From Silvanigrella aquatica (GTDB taxonomy: Bacteria; Bdellovibrionota_B; Oligoflexia; Silvanigrellales; Silvanigrellaceae): 64,000 nucleotides of DNA. Both the position numbers and the translations under genes were made by a program. Shown one piece after another: positions 26,520-36,247 of this stretch (positions are counted from its first letter, which is position 1; each line of letters opens with the position of its first letter). Below the pieces are notes generated by a model. It did no database searches. It had not been told where the DNA came from and saw only the letters and a list, made by a program, of their open reading frames with translations. The DNA is taken from the NCBI RefSeq assembly GCF_001907975.1, contig NZ_CP017834.1, positions 3,278,383 to 3,342,382 of the forward strand. The letters are read 5' to 3'.

Positions 26520-27431
26520 ATGAGAGCAATATATAATTTAAAAACAATTAAATTTGAAAGCTGCGCTCCGATAATTAAAAAAATAATTGGAACTTATTTG
26601 TGCTTTTTATTTATTTTATTTGTTATTTCTTCAATTATTTTTTTAAATAATTTTAAACAATTTTTTTCAGAAAATCATGTTTTTAATATAACAACATTTA
26701 TAACAATAACATTTTTTATAATTTCTTGTACCTTAGTTCTTTTATTATGGATCATCCTCAAAAACATCATCTCCCCTCTGGTTAAACTTATAACTCACTC
26801 AAAAAACTCAACGACACTGCAAGAAAAAGAAATTCCAGAAAATATTTCATCTGAAATAATAGAATTGTATAAAATAACCAACGAATCTATTGCGCGCATT
26901 AATGAATATCAAGAAAAAAAAATTGAAAATGAAAAAAATAAAGCTATTGCCATGACCACGCAAATGCTTGCCCACGATATTCGAAAACCATTTCAAATAT
27001 TGAAGATCTCACTTGAAATTATTTTAAAGCAAAAAGATAGTGATAATTTGAAAAAAATTGCCTTAGAAGTATTACCCGAAATTGATCGTACTATTAAAAA
27101 AGTGGAAGGCATGATAAGCGATGTCCTAGAAATAGGTAAAACAAGTGAAAACATCAGTCTCACTCCTACCGACCCCGAATTATTTATTGAAAATACACAA
27201 AAAATATTTAATAAATTCTACACGCAGAAAAAAAATGGAACAGGGCTTGGACTTGCCATTGTGGAAAAAGTGATAAAGGAACATGGAGGCAATATTTACT
27301 GCACTTCTGAAATGAATTCAGAATTTCCTGAAGGCAAAGTTGAATTTTGGTTTACTTTGCCTATTGCGGAAGGATATTTAAAATACCAAACAATAAATAA
27401 TTATGATAGAAATAATGAATTAAATATTTAA
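26520..27431 (+). CDS. Sensor histidine kinase with an incomplete ATP-binding domain
   Basis: 303 residues. Two membrane helices (about 23-43 and 57-80), a HAMP-like linker, then a HisKA domain with the phospho-acceptor His152 (LAHDIRKPFQ). The catalytic domain jumps from LTPTDPELF (215-222) straight to KIFNKFYTQKKNGTGLGLAI (228-247). The N box and the DxGxG box that normally lie in between are absent, while the G2 box GTGLGLA is kept. The frame is intact, so this is an in-frame loss of roughly 60 or more residues. It is 10 bases after ddpX, with no response regulator beside it. Autokinase activity is doubtful. Confidence 0.8.
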   Translation: MRAIYNLKTIKFESCAPIIKKIIGTYLCFLFILFVISSIIFLNNFKQFFSENHVFNITTFITITFFIISCTLVLLLWIILKNIISPLVKLITHSKNSTTLQEKEIPENISSEIIELYKITNESIARINEYQEKKIENEKNKAIAMTTQMLAHDIRKPFQILKISLEIILKQKDSDNLKKIALEVLPEIDRTIKKVEGMISDVLEIGKTSENISLTPTDPELFIENTQKIFNKFYTQKKNGTGLGLAIVEKVIKEHGGNIYCTSEMNSEFPEGKVEFWFTLPIAEGYLKYQTINNYDRNNELNI

Positions 27432-27442
27432 TTATACAAAAA

Positions 27443-28450
27443 TTAGTGAAAAGCACTTAAAAAACTTTCCACATTTCCGCCAAGGGCACTTACTAAATAA
27501 CCACCTTCTTGAAGAATAATTGTTTTTTTATTCATAGCGCGAAATTCTCTGCCTAAGCGGTTAAAATCGGCAATACTTATATTAAAATGGCCAATGGGAT
27601 CGCCGGCTTCAATATCAAAACCGGCAGATAAAATAAGATAATCTGGTTCCATAACTTGAAAAGCTTTATTCATTCCATTAAGAAGTGCTTTAAAATATTC
27701 AGAGGGGGAGGAAAGAGGCATTAAAGGAACATTCATATTATAATTTACGCCATCATCAATTCCTTTTTCTTCTTCAAAACCCGTAAAATAAGGATATTCC
27801 ACTAACGGATGAGCATGAATGCTGAAATAGAAAACTTCAGAGGAATCATAAAAAATGCTTTGGGTTCCATTGCCATGATGATAATCGAAATCGACAATCA
27901 TAACGCTGCCCGATTTTAATAAATATTTTGCAATTATGGCGGCATTATTAAGGTAACAATAACCTCCAAACATATTTTTAGAAGCGTGATGCCCAGGAGG
28001 GCGGCAAAGAGCATAAGTAGGTTCACCTGTTTTTTTAGTATGTATTGCTGCGGCATATGCGGTACTGGCAGAAGCAACAGCGGCACTCCAAGTGTTATTC
28101 ATAAGAGAAGTGCCTGCATCAAAACAATAATAGCCTGCTCTTTTAGGAATAAAAGGTTCGTGCCTAGAAATTCTATTGTCACAAGGAAAAACATAGGGGC
28201 ATATAATTTCATCATTTTTTAAATTTTGCGATGACTCTAAAAAATGCAGATAATCTTCATCGTGAACGTTTGATATGGCATCATAAGGTAAGATTTCAGG
28301 AACTATAATTTCATAATTACCAGCATGTCTAAAAGCCTTTAGAATGGAGTCAACACGAGTCACTTTATCATTATAGGGATGAGCTTTTCCGTTATAAACT
28401 TCTTTTTTTATAACGTGCTTTTTTTGAAGTGAGCTGTAAAAAATTTTCAT
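27443..28450 (-). CDS. Histone-deacetylase-family amidohydrolase
   Basis: About 335 residues from ATG 28450 (MKIFYSSLQKKH); the frame extends upstream. Class II HDAC/acetylpolyamine amidohydrolase motifs: CRPPGHHASKNMFGGYCYLNNAA (catalytic His pair), VDFDYHHGNGTQ (zinc Asp and His), and LSAGFDIEAGDPIG (zinc Asp). It removes acetyl groups from lysine or polyamines; the substrate is not deducible. It is convergent with the histidine kinase gene, with 11 bases between them. Confidence 0.92.
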   Translation of the reverse strand: MKIFYSSLQKKHVIKKEVYNGKAHPYNDKVTRVDSILKAFRHAGNYEIIVPEILPYDAISNVHDEDYLHFLESSQNLKNDEIICPYVFPCDNRISRHEPFIPKRAGYYCFDAGTSLMNNTWSAAVASASTAYAAAIHTKKTGEPTYALCRPPGHHASKNMFGGYCYLNNAAIIAKYLLKSGSVMIVDFDYHHGNGTQSIFYDSSEVFYFSIHAHPLVEYPYFTGFEEEKGIDDGVNYNMNVPLMPLSSPSEYFKALLNGMNKAFQVMEPDYLILSAGFDIEAGDPIGHFNISIADFNRLGREFRAMNKKTIILQEGGYLVSALGGNVESFLSAFH

Positions 28451-28643
28451 GGAAATTACTTTCTTATTTGACCTATTGAATAAAGTAACTAGAACCCCGA
28501 AAATCATAACTGAATCATATTTAAGATTCCATAATATAAGAAAGTATTTAAAAAAAAACAGGGAGACTTGTAAATTTCAAAAATCAAATTAGTATAGGCC
28601 TGATTATCAATTGGTGTCAATGCAAAGCTACGGGGGATTAATA

Positions 28644-29372
28644 ATGTTACAAAAAATTAACATTCCTAAAATAATTGGACACAGAGGCGCCAAAGGTCAT
28701 GCCCCTGAAAATACAATAGCATCATTTCGAAAAGCAAAAGAATTAGGCGTAACATGGGTTGAATTTGATGTAAAAGAAACAGAAGATGGCGTTCTTATTA
28801 TTATGCATGACGATGAACTTGATAGAACAACAAATGGAAAAGGTGCCATTGCAAAAAAAAATTGGGCAGTCATCAAAGAACTCGATGCAGGATCTTGGTT
28901 TCACTCTTCATTTTCTAATGAAAAAATTCCCACTCTAGAAGAAACATTTTTATTACTTAAAGAATTAAACATGGGTGCAAATATAGAAATTAAGCCTTGC
29001 CCCGGAAGAGAAGAAAGAACGGCAATTGCTGTTGGAAAAGCAATAAAAGAAAAATGGCCACAAGAACTCCCACCTCCATTAGTTTCGAGTTTTAGTATGG
29101 ATTCGCTCGTTACCGTAAAAAAAGTTTATCCCAATTTGATTATTGGCGCTTTATTTGAGACACTACCGGACGATTGGAAGAAAATTATTTTAAAGGTTCA
29201 AGCGCAAACAATTCACATTGATCATGAAGTTGTCAACGCAAAGATGATTCAAGAAATGAAAGACGCAGGATATCCCGTTCTTACGTATACTGTGAATGAT
29301 CAAAAAAGAGCTCGTGAACTATTTAATATAGGAGTTCATTCTATTTTCACTGATTTTCCATGGAAGGAATAA
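28644..29372 (+). CDS. ugpQ: Glycerophosphodiester phosphodiesterase
   Basis: 242 residues from ATG 28644 (GGGGG SD). The GDPD TIM barrel shows GHRGAKGHAPENT (first metal and catalytic His), VEFDVKETEDGVLIIMHDDELDRTTNG (Glu, Asp and second His), and MGANIEIKPC (Glu-x-Lys). It releases glycerol-3-phosphate from deacylated phospholipids. No signal peptide, so it is cytoplasmic like E. coli UgpQ. It is first of the ugpQBAEC cluster (in E. coli, ugpQ is last). Confidence 0.94.
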   Translation: MLQKINIPKIIGHRGAKGHAPENTIASFRKAKELGVTWVEFDVKETEDGVLIIMHDDELDRTTNGKGAIAKKNWAVIKELDAGSWFHSSFSNEKIPTLEETFLLLKELNMGANIEIKPCPGREERTAIAVGKAIKEKWPQELPPPLVSSFSMDSLVTVKKVYPNLIIGALFETLPDDWKKIILKVQAQTIHIDHEVVNAKMIQEMKDAGYPVLTYTVNDQKRARELFNIGVHSIFTDFPWKE

Positions 29373-29456
29373 TTATATTTTAAATTTTTGCTAATAATTT
29401 GTTATCAAACGTATTCAGTTTTCAAAATTAAAATGTTTTCCAAAGGAGATTTATTA

Positions 29457-30749
29457 ATGAAATCATTGAAGCTCGCGACTTTAACTTCTTTAATGGCAAT
29501 AAGTTATAATGCACCCGCATTTTCAGTAGTAGATCTTCAATTTTGGCATGGCTTATCAGGACAAACAGCGGAATATTTAAATGACATGATTAATGATTTT
29601 AATAAATCTCAAAAGGAATATCATGTCACAGCTGTTCGCAAGGGCAGCTATCAAGAAACTATGATGGCAGGAATTGCGGCATATCGTGCTAAAAAAAGTC
29701 CGGATTTAATTCAAGTATATGAAGTCGGTACCGCAACAATGATGGCAGCTCAAGGCGCTATAATACCTGTTTCAAAATTAATGACGGACAATCATGCTAA
29801 GTTAGATATAAAAGATCTTATTCCTGCCGTCAAAGGTTACTATAGCCATGGAGAGGAACTTCTTTCTTATCCTTTAAATAGTTCTTCTCCCGTTATGTAC
29901 TTCAATAAATCCATATTTAAAAAAGCAGGACTCGATCCCAATTTACCACCAAAAACTTGGGATGAGCTTTTTAAATATGCAGAAAAAATTAAAACTTCAG
30001 GAGCAGCGCCCTGCGGATTTACATCCGCTTGGATTGCTTGGATACAACTAGAAAACTTTAGCGCATGGCACAATGTTCCTTATGCAAGCAACAGCAATGG
30101 AATGAGTTCAAAGACTCCAAAACTGCTATTTAATTCTAAAACACAAGTGTCTCACTGGGATAATTTACTAAAAGCAAATAAAGCAGGTTATTTTACATAT
30201 TATGGAAGAACAACTGAACCAGAAATGGCATTTACAACTCAAAAGTGTGGTATATACTTCGACTCTACAGGATCCTATGGAGATGTGAAACAATCAAAAA
30301 TTGACTTTGGCGTGGCTAAACTTCCTTACTATCAAAATGTCCCTGGCGCCCCACAAAACACTATTATTGGTGGTGCGAGTATGTGGGTTTTTAATGGTAT
30401 TTCTGCTGAAAAACAAAAGGCAGCAGCTCACTTTATTTCTTATTTAAGTCAACCTGAAGTCATTGCAAAATGGCACACAACAAGTGGCTACCTACCCATA
30501 TCTAATTCTTCATATAAATTTTTAAAAAATGAAGGTTTTTATAAATTAAACCCAGGATTAGAAGTTGCTATTTTTGAATTAAATAATAAGGTACCAAATG
30601 ATAATTCTAAAGGATTAAGAATAAGTGGACTCCCCGAAATTCGTAATATTATTGAAGCAAATTTTGAGTCCATGTTATCAGGAAAATTAACGGCTCAAAA
30701 AGCTCTTGATGACGCTGTTGAAAAGGGTGATGCTATTATTAAAAAATAA
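29457..30749 (+). CDS. ugpB: sn-Glycerol-3-phosphate ABC transporter, periplasmic binding protein
   Basis: About 430 residues from ATG 29457 (SD AAAGGAG). Signal peptide of about 22 residues, then FWHGLSGQTAEYLNDMINDFN as in UgpB. Family features include YPLNSSSPVMYFNK, GCTSAW-like CGFTSAWIAW and GGASMWVFNG. It binds glycerol-3-phosphate or glycerophosphodiesters such as glycerophosphocholine. It is followed by the matching permeases and ATPase. Confidence 0.95.
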   Translation: MKSLKLATLTSLMAISYNAPAFSVVDLQFWHGLSGQTAEYLNDMINDFNKSQKEYHVTAVRKGSYQETMMAGIAAYRAKKSPDLIQVYEVGTATMMAAQGAIIPVSKLMTDNHAKLDIKDLIPAVKGYYSHGEELLSYPLNSSSPVMYFNKSIFKKAGLDPNLPPKTWDELFKYAEKIKTSGAAPCGFTSAWIAWIQLENFSAWHNVPYASNSNGMSSKTPKLLFNSKTQVSHWDNLLKANKAGYFTYYGRTTEPEMAFTTQKCGIYFDSTGSYGDVKQSKIDFGVAKLPYYQNVPGAPQNTIIGGASMWVFNGISAEKQKAAAHFISYLSQPEVIAKWHTTSGYLPISNSSYKFLKNEGFYKLNPGLEVAIFELNNKVPNDNSKGLRISGLPEIRNIIEANFESMLSGKLTAQKALDDAVEKGDAIIKK

Positions 30750-30758
30750 GGTGAATAA

Positions 30759-31640
30759 GTGGAAAAACGTGCTGTATTTGATTCAAAAATAATACCCTAT
30801 CTGTTTCTCGCACCACAAATTATTGTTTCGGCGGTGTTCTTTTTCTGGCCAGCACTTCTTGCTATATGGCAATCCTTTTTAAAGGAAGATGCTTTTGGAT
30901 TGAGTACAGAATTTGTGTGGTTTGATAACTATAAAGCCATATTTCATGATTCCAATTATTTATCTTCTATTTTTATTACAATAATATTTAGCTTAAGTGT
31001 TACTTTAATTTGTCTCGTTTCTGCACTTATTTTAGCTGGTCTGATCAATAAAATTCGTTTAGGAAAAATAATTTATCAAACTCTTATTATTTGCCCCTAT
31101 GCTGTCGCCCCTGCTATTGCTGGGGTATTATGGTTTTTCTTATTTAGTCCTTCCATTGGGCATATTGCTCATCTCATGACAAATGCGGGTTTAAATTGGG
31201 ATCCTAATTTAAATGAAAATCATGCCTTAATCTTAATTATTTTAGCCTCAAGTTGGAAACAAATCAGCTACAATTTTTTATTTTATCTTGCAAGTTTGCA
31301 AGCAATACCAAAGTCGTTAATTGAAGCAGCAGCCATTGATGGCGCCAATTCATTTCGAAGATTTACCGACATCATCATTCCATTAATATCGCCTACAACG
31401 TTTTTTCTATTTATAATGAATTTAATTTATACATTTTTTGATACTTTTGGCATTATTTATACTACGACACAAGGTGGACCAGGATATTCAACAACAAATC
31501 TCGTTTATAAAGTTTATGTAGATGGTATTGTAAATTTAAATTTAGGCGGTTCTGCTGCACAATCTGTTATATTAATGGTATTTGTTTCTTTTATTACAAT
31601 TTTACACTTTAGATTTGTTGAAAAAAAGGTGCACTATTAA
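30759..31640 (+). CDS. ugpA: sn-Glycerol-3-phosphate ABC transporter permease UgpA
   Basis: 293 residues with six helices (MalF/UgpA type). It starts with GTG 30759. The EAA loop reads EAAAIDGANSFRRFTDIIIPLISP, which contacts the ATPase. The TQGGPGYSTTNLVYKVY stretch is characteristic of UgpA-like subunits. Its stop abuts the ugpE start, so translation is probably coupled. Confidence 0.95.
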   Translation: MEKRAVFDSKIIPYLFLAPQIIVSAVFFFWPALLAIWQSFLKEDAFGLSTEFVWFDNYKAIFHDSNYLSSIFITIIFSLSVTLICLVSALILAGLINKIRLGKIIYQTLIICPYAVAPAIAGVLWFFLFSPSIGHIAHLMTNAGLNWDPNLNENHALILIILASSWKQISYNFLFYLASLQAIPKSLIEAAAIDGANSFRRFTDIIIPLISPTTFFLFIMNLIYTFFDTFGIIYTTTQGGPGYSTTNLVYKVYVDGIVNLNLGGSAAQSVILMVFVSFITILHFRFVEKKVHY

Positions 31641-32486
31641 ATGGATAAAAATTTTAAACTATCCAATGCCATTGCTCATCTCATTTTAATTATTGGTGTT
31701 ATTATAATTACTTTTCCTATGTATTTTGGCTTTGTAGCCTCAACCCAAAGTGTTGAGGCGATTTTACATGGTAACTCTGGAATTCTACCAGGGAATTATT
31801 TCGTAGAAAATTATTTAGAAATTTTTTCTCCAAATAAAAATATTTTGCCTGGTATATCAATATGGCATTTGCTCTTTAATAGTTTATTCGTTACTTTATT
31901 AATAACTTTTGGCAAAACAGCTATATCAATTATCTCTGCTTACGCTATTGTTTATTTTAAGTTTCCATTTCGAAATACGGCCTTTGCGCTTATTTTTTTA
32001 ACACTCATGCTTCCTGTTGAAGTTCGTATTGTGCCTACATTTCAAATGGCTTCTAATTTAAATCTTCTTGATTCTTACCAAGGATTATCGGTTCCACTTA
32101 TTGCTTCTGCCACAGCAACATTTTTATTTAGACAGTTTTTTATGTCCATTCCAGATGAACTGTGCGAAGCGGCTCGCATTGATGGCGCAGGTCCTGTACG
32201 TTTTTTTTGGGACACTATTTTACCACTGTCTAAAACAAGTATAGCTGCCTTATTTGTTATTTTGTTTATATATGGTTGGAATCAATATCTTTGGCCATTA
32301 TTAATAACCACAAAACAAAGCATGAGCACAATTATAATTGCTGTAACTCAAATGATCACATCAGATGGAAAAACACCTTGGCACCTTGTTATGGGTGTCG
32401 CTTTTATTGCAATGATACCCCCGGTATTAGTCGTTATTTTAATGCAAAAGTGGTTTGTTAAAGGATTGATTGATTCTGAAAAATGA
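31641..32486 (+). CDS. ugpE: sn-Glycerol-3-phosphate ABC transporter permease UgpE
   Basis: 281 residues with six helices (MalG/UgpE type). EAA loop: [24 protein letters not shown]. It ends [11 protein letters not shown], close to the usual ...VKGLTEG... end of this subunit. It follows ugpA without a gap and ends 16 bases before the ugpC ATG. Confidence 0.95.
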   Translation: MDKNFKLSNAIAHLILIIGVIIITFPMYFGFVASTQSVEAILHGNSGILPGNYFVENYLEIFSPNKNILPGISIWHLLFNSLFVTLLITFGKTAISIISAYAIVYFKFPFRNTAFALIFLTLMLPVEVRIVPTFQMASNLNLLDSYQGLSVPLIASATATFLFRQFFMSIPDELCEAARIDGAGPVRFFWDTILPLSKTSIAALFVILFIYGWNQYLWPLLITTKQSMSTIIIAVTQMITSDGKTPWHLVMGVAFIAMIPPVLVVILMQKWFVKGLIDSEK

Positions 32487-32502
32487 AAAAAAAGGTAAAT
32501 AC

Positions 32503-33546
32503 ATGGCAAAAGTAATTTTAAAAAATTTAAAAAAAGAATTTCAAAATCAAACTATTCTTCAGAGTGTCAATCTTGAAATTAACGATGGTGAATTTATTGT
32601 TGTTTTAGGTCCAAGTGGCTGTGGTAAATCAACCATGTTACGTATGATTGCAGGATTGGAAACCGTCTGCGAAGGAGAAATATTAATTGGCGATCAAAAT
32701 GTCTCAAAATTAGAACCTAAAGACAGAAAAATAGCAATGGTATTTCAAAACTATGCATTATACCCGCATATGACGGTTTATAATAATATTGCCTATGGAT
32801 TAAAACTTCATAAAGTACCAAAAGCCGAAATTGAAAAGAAAGTTAATATTGCCGCTGAAATGCTTCAATTAAAAGATCTTCTACAAAGAAAACCAAATCA
32901 ATTAAGTGGGGGCCAAAGACAACGTGTGGCTATGGGGCGCGCTATTGTACGTGAACCAAATGTTTTTTTATTTGATGAACCACTAAGTAATTTAGATGCT
33001 AAACTCAGAACACAAATGCGTTTTGAAATTAAAAATATTCATAGAAAAGTGAAAACAACAAGCATTTATGTCACTCACGATCAGATTGAAGCCATGACTT
33101 TAGCTGATAGAATTGTGCTTTTAAATAAAGGTAAAATAGAACAAATTGGAACCCCTTTGGAATTATATCATAAACCCGCTTCTACTTTTGTGGGTGGATT
33201 TATAGGAAATCCACCTATGAATTTTATTCCTGGTGATATCGCACAGAAATATATTGCAACTGATAAATTAAATGCAAATACCATTTTAGGCATTCGACCC
33301 GAAAAAATTGAAATTATTGATGAAAAAAATTCTCAACAAAACCATAATTCATTAATACCTTTTATGACTCATATGTTTGAATCCATTGGTCATGAAAATT
33401 TTATTTATGGTAAAATTGAGGGAACAAATACAGAATTAATCATAAAATCAAACAATGTTTTCATGGAAGAAAATAAAAAGATAAATATAAAAATACTAGA
33501 GGAAAATATTCATATATTTAAAAAACAAACCGGGCTTAAAATTTAA
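32503..33546 (+). CDS. ugpC: sn-Glycerol-3-phosphate ABC transporter ATPase
   Basis: About 347 residues from ATG 32503 (AAAGGT ribosome site; the longer frame overlaps ugpE). Walker [11 protein letters not shown] loop [12 protein letters not shown], signature [14 protein letters not shown], Walker [12 protein letters not shown], and H loop THDQIEAM, then the MalK-type C-terminal OB-like regulatory domain ([11 protein letters not shown]). Completes the ugp importer. Confidence 0.95.
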   Translation: MAKVILKNLKKEFQNQTILQSVNLEINDGEFIVVLGPSGCGKSTMLRMIAGLETVCEGEILIGDQNVSKLEPKDRKIAMVFQNYALYPHMTVYNNIAYGLKLHKVPKAEIEKKVNIAAEMLQLKDLLQRKPNQLSGGQRQRVAMGRAIVREPNVFLFDEPLSNLDAKLRTQMRFEIKNIHRKVKTTSIYVTHDQIEAMTLADRIVLLNKGKIEQIGTPLELYHKPASTFVGGFIGNPPMNFIPGDIAQKYIATDKLNANTILGIRPEKIEIIDEKNSQQNHNSLIPFMTHMFESIGHENFIYGKIEGTNTELIIKSNNVFMEENKKINIKILEENIHIFKKQTGLKI

Positions 33547-33559
33547 ATATCATTTCAAA

Positions 33560-34762
33560 TTATAAATCTATAAATTTCATCATATGATTATAATTTTGTG
33601 AAGAGAATTTTTGATTACCAATAAATTTAGCTTTATTTTTAAGCTCATTATAGTTTTTTATATCTAAATATAAACGCGCACTTTCTTCAAGTTTTGTAAT
33701 TAAATTTTCTATATTTCCTGCTTTAAAAATAAAATCTTGAAAATCTGAAAAGACTTCAGGCAAAGCACCTGCATCAGAGCTTAAGACAGGTATACCTGAC
33801 TGCAAAAATTCAACTCCTACACGGCAAATGACTTCGCTATCTAAACTTGGAATGACTCCAAAATTTGTTATCGCTAATAAATTTTGAATATTATCAAGTT
33901 TTTCTTCGATCATAAAAATGCGTTTATTTTGTTCTTTTGATTCTAAAAAATATTTATTTTGAGTATACCTTCCATTTCCAAATATATTTAAATATTTTAA
34001 ATATATTTCTTTGGGATTGATATTTGCTTTATATCCTGCAAATACCAGTTGCGCTTCTATATTTCGATTATCCTTATTTTTAAACTTAGCTTTATAAAAG
34101 GCATCGACAAGATAATCATGTCCTTTTACAGGATCAAATCTTCCAATAACAAGAAATAATAATTGATTTTCATTAATGGAAGGAAACACCTCTTGCACCT
34201 TAAAATCTTGCGATTCATTATAAATATTTATAATATCTTTCCCATAATAAACAACCTTTGAATGATTATTTTTTATTTCAAATAAAACTCTATTTTTTAC
34301 ACACTGAGCAGCAAAAATAACTTTATCCGTAATTTTATTATAAATAAATTTAGATATAAAATTTGATTTTACCGTTTGAGCTTGTCCTCTGACTCGAATT
34401 AATTTTTTATTGCGCCATAAAAAAGGAAAAATTATTTTTATAATACAACATAGTGTATGTTCACGACCTTCAAACACCCATACATATTTTATCCTATTTT
34501 TATTTTGTAATAGAAGCCTGAATATAAATAAAAAACTCATTAAAAAGTTCTTTAATGATTGATTATGAATAGGGATATGAACAAAAGGAATTTTATATTC
34601 AACACACTTTACATCCATAGCCGTACTGCCCACTTCAGAACAATATAAAATATTTTCTGAAGCATTTACATATTTAGCAATTTGCAGACTGTAATCAGAT
34701 ACGGCAGAAAACCAAGGATTTGAATTTAAAAACAAGTGTTTTATATTTTTTTCTTTATTCAA
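33560..34762 (-). CDS. Glycosyltransferase family 1/4-like (GT-B)
   Basis: 400 residues. The C-terminal Rossmann half has FLVIGRFDPVKGHDYLVDAF and FGVIPSLDSEVICRVGVEFLQSGIPVLSSDAGALPEV, the nucleotide-sugar-binding signature of GT4. The N-terminal half (YSLQIAKYV, IRVRGQAQTVKSN) fits the acceptor domain. It likely adds a sugar to a lipid or glycan at the inner membrane. Its start overlaps the methyltransferase stop by 8 bases, indicating one transcript. Confidence 0.85.
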   Translation of the reverse strand: MNKEKNIKHLFLNSNPWFSAVSDYSLQIAKYVNASENILYCSEVGSTAMDVKCVEYKIPFVHIPIHNQSLKNFLMSFLFIFRLLLQNKNRIKYVWVFEGREHTLCCIIKIIFPFLWRNKKLIRVRGQAQTVKSNFISKFIYNKITDKVIFAAQCVKNRVLFEIKNNHSKVVYYGKDIINIYNESQDFKVQEVFPSINENQLLFLVIGRFDPVKGHDYLVDAFYKAKFKNKDNRNIEAQLVFAGYKANINPKEIYLKYLNIFGNGRYTQNKYFLESKEQNKRIFMIEEKLDNIQNLLAITNFGVIPSLDSEVICRVGVEFLQSGIPVLSSDAGALPEVFSDFQDFIFKAGNIENLITKLEESARLYLDIKNYNELKNKAKFIGNQKFSSQNYNHMMKFIDL

Positions 34763-35804
34763 CTTTAGACGCCTTACGAAAGATAAGAATGGGATTCGTT
34801 AGCAACTCCTGATTCTTATCTCCTTCTACAATTTTATTCCAGGCTAAAATGGGATTCTCAAATCCTAAAATATGCCCTTCTTTTTCTAATTTGCCCTCAC
34901 AATATATGAGCTCTAAACCCAACTGGGTGGCCTGCTCGTAAATATAAGGCAAAGGCCATCCAGGATCAGAAGGGTGCATCAGGGCATCAGCAACACTCAC
35001 CGATCCTAAGCCTAAATAGCGAAAGCGTTGTCCTGTTGAAGAGAAAAATCCTAAAAAATTTAAAAACTGCCAAAATCTGAGTAAAATATATTTTAATAAA
35101 ATCTCAATGCGAAAGCGTTTTTTTTGTAAAAACTGATTCCAAACATGACTATAACGACTCTGAATGCGACGCTCTAATTTGCGCCCGTGGTAGCTGTAAA
35201 CCATCAAACGCAAAATACCACCTGCATTTAATCTTTCCACCATAGGGAAAAGGATGGAAAGAGGGTCAGGTTGATGATGAAGAACTCCAAAGCATTGTAT
35301 AAAATCAAAGGATCCCAATGCCTTCTCAGGGAGTACCATTTCGGCTCCCCCTAATAGAAACTCTACTTTTTTAAATTTCTTATGATTCGTTATTATGTTG
35401 ATAATGCTATGAAATGAAATCTTTTTACGTGCTTTTTGAATTGCTCTCCGGCTCAAATCAATACCGATAATTTCATTCTGCGGATGCAGTTTCCGAAATA
35501 ACAAGGGCTCATCAGTTCCACAACCGACTAATAATATTCGTTTTGATTTCGGAAATGCCTCTTCCATTTCAATTAATAGCGCGTTCCACTCCTCCTTGGA
35601 AAGCTCCAAATTCCCCTTGCTAAATTTAACAGCTAAATTCCATAATTTTTCCGCAAGCAGGAGTCGTCCCTGCAACAATAACTGAGCAAATCCTCCGTGC
35701 GCCGTAAGATGCGCTTCAATATTAGGTGATATCATTAAGGGACGATTGGGGTATGGGAAAAGGTCGTAAAATTGCCTCATTTTCTCGATCTTTAGCTGCT
35801 CCAT
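34755..35804 (-). CDS. Class I SAM-dependent methyltransferase
   Basis: 349 residues. The SAM motif is RILLVGCGTDEPLL, then IIGIDLSRRAIQKA (acidic residue after beta 2) and DFIQCFGVLHHQPDP (post-IV). Flanking N- and C-terminal regions are long and unrecognised. The substrate is unknown; sharing an operon with a glycosyltransferase suggests a glycan or lipid acceptor, which is inference. Confidence 0.85.
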   Translation of the reverse strand: MEQLKIEKMRQFYDLFPYPNRPLMISPNIEAHLTAHGGFAQLLLQGRLLLAEKLWNLAVKFSKGNLELSKEEWNALLIEMEEAFPKSKRILLVGCGTDEPLLFRKLHPQNEIIGIDLSRRAIQKARKKISFHSIINIITNHKKFKKVEFLLGGAEMVLPEKALGSFDFIQCFGVLHHQPDPLSILFPMVERLNAGGILRLMVYSYHGRKLERRIQSRYSHVWNQFLQKKRFRIEILLKYILLRFWQFLNFLGFFSSTGQRFRYLGLGSVSVADALMHPSDPGWPLPYIYEQATQLGLELIYCEGKLEKEGHILGFENPILAWNKIVEGDKNQELLTNPILIFRKASKVE

Positions 35805-35895
35805 GCGTTTCCTTCCCTAAGTGCTTCTATGGCAAGTAAAATTCTCTCATAATAACATGAGGATCGTGCAAACTGAAGAGTTTATTACTCTGTGC

Positions 35896-35924
35896 TTGAC
35901 ACTCATATATTTGTAAAGTATTGC
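35896..35924 (+). promoter_or_regulatory. Predicted promoter of tRNA-His
   Basis: TTGACA (35896-35901), a 17-base spacer and TATTGC (35919-35924), ending 15 bases before the tRNA. The -35 is perfect, the -10 modest. Confidence 0.55.
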
Positions 35925-35939
35925 TGACAGGCTCATGTT

Positions 35940-36016
35940 GGTGGCTGTAGTCAAGCGGTTAAGACAATGGATTGTGATTCCATCATGCGGGGGTTCGAAT
36001 CCCCTCAGTCACCCCA
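35940..36016 (+). tRNA. tRNA-His(GTG)
   Basis: A cloverleaf with acceptor GTGGCTG/CAGTCAC, an extra G at position -1 (35940) opposite C73 as in bacterial tRNA-His, anticodon loop TTGTGAT giving GTG, T arm GGGTTCGAATCCC, and an encoded CCA end. GUG anticodons are substrates for queuosine by Tgt, which is in this window. Confidence 0.95.
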
Positions 36017-36032
36017 AATTTTGAGTTTATAT

Positions 36033-36076
36033 AAAAAAACCTCATCTTCATAATTATGACCAGATGAGGTTTTTTT
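36033..36076 (+). terminator. Terminator of tRNA-His
   Basis: ACCTCATCT/AGATGAGGT stem with A and T runs at its base and a 14-base loop, 16 bases after the tRNA. Confidence 0.85.
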
Positions 36077-36077
36077 A

Positions 36078-36094
36078 TATTGCCTACAAAATAA
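36078..36094 (+). repeat. 17-base direct repeat, copy 1
   Basis: TATTGCCTACAAAATAA, identical to 36219-36235. It begins right after the tRNA-His terminator. Confidence 0.85.
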
Positions 36095-36218
36095 ATAATG
36101 CGCACTCTTAAAAATGAAATCGTGTTGATCATAAGTTGAATGTATTTGAAAATAATTTAAATTATTTAATTCCAAAACTTGATTTAGTCCCAAAAAAAAA
36201 GTAGTATTCGATTAAATT

Positions 36219-36235
36219 TATTGCCTACAAAATAA
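36219..36235 (+). repeat. 17-base direct repeat, copy 2
   Basis: Same 17 bases as copy 1, ending 12 bases before the ATG of the small secreted protein. The copies are 141 bases apart and enclose no gene. Confidence 0.85.
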
Positions 36236-36247
36236 TTGGTTAAAAAA

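Noticed and set aside
35940..36235. tRNA-His as an integration site
   Set aside because: The 17-base direct repeats do not overlap the tRNA 3' end, and no integrase or phage gene is near.
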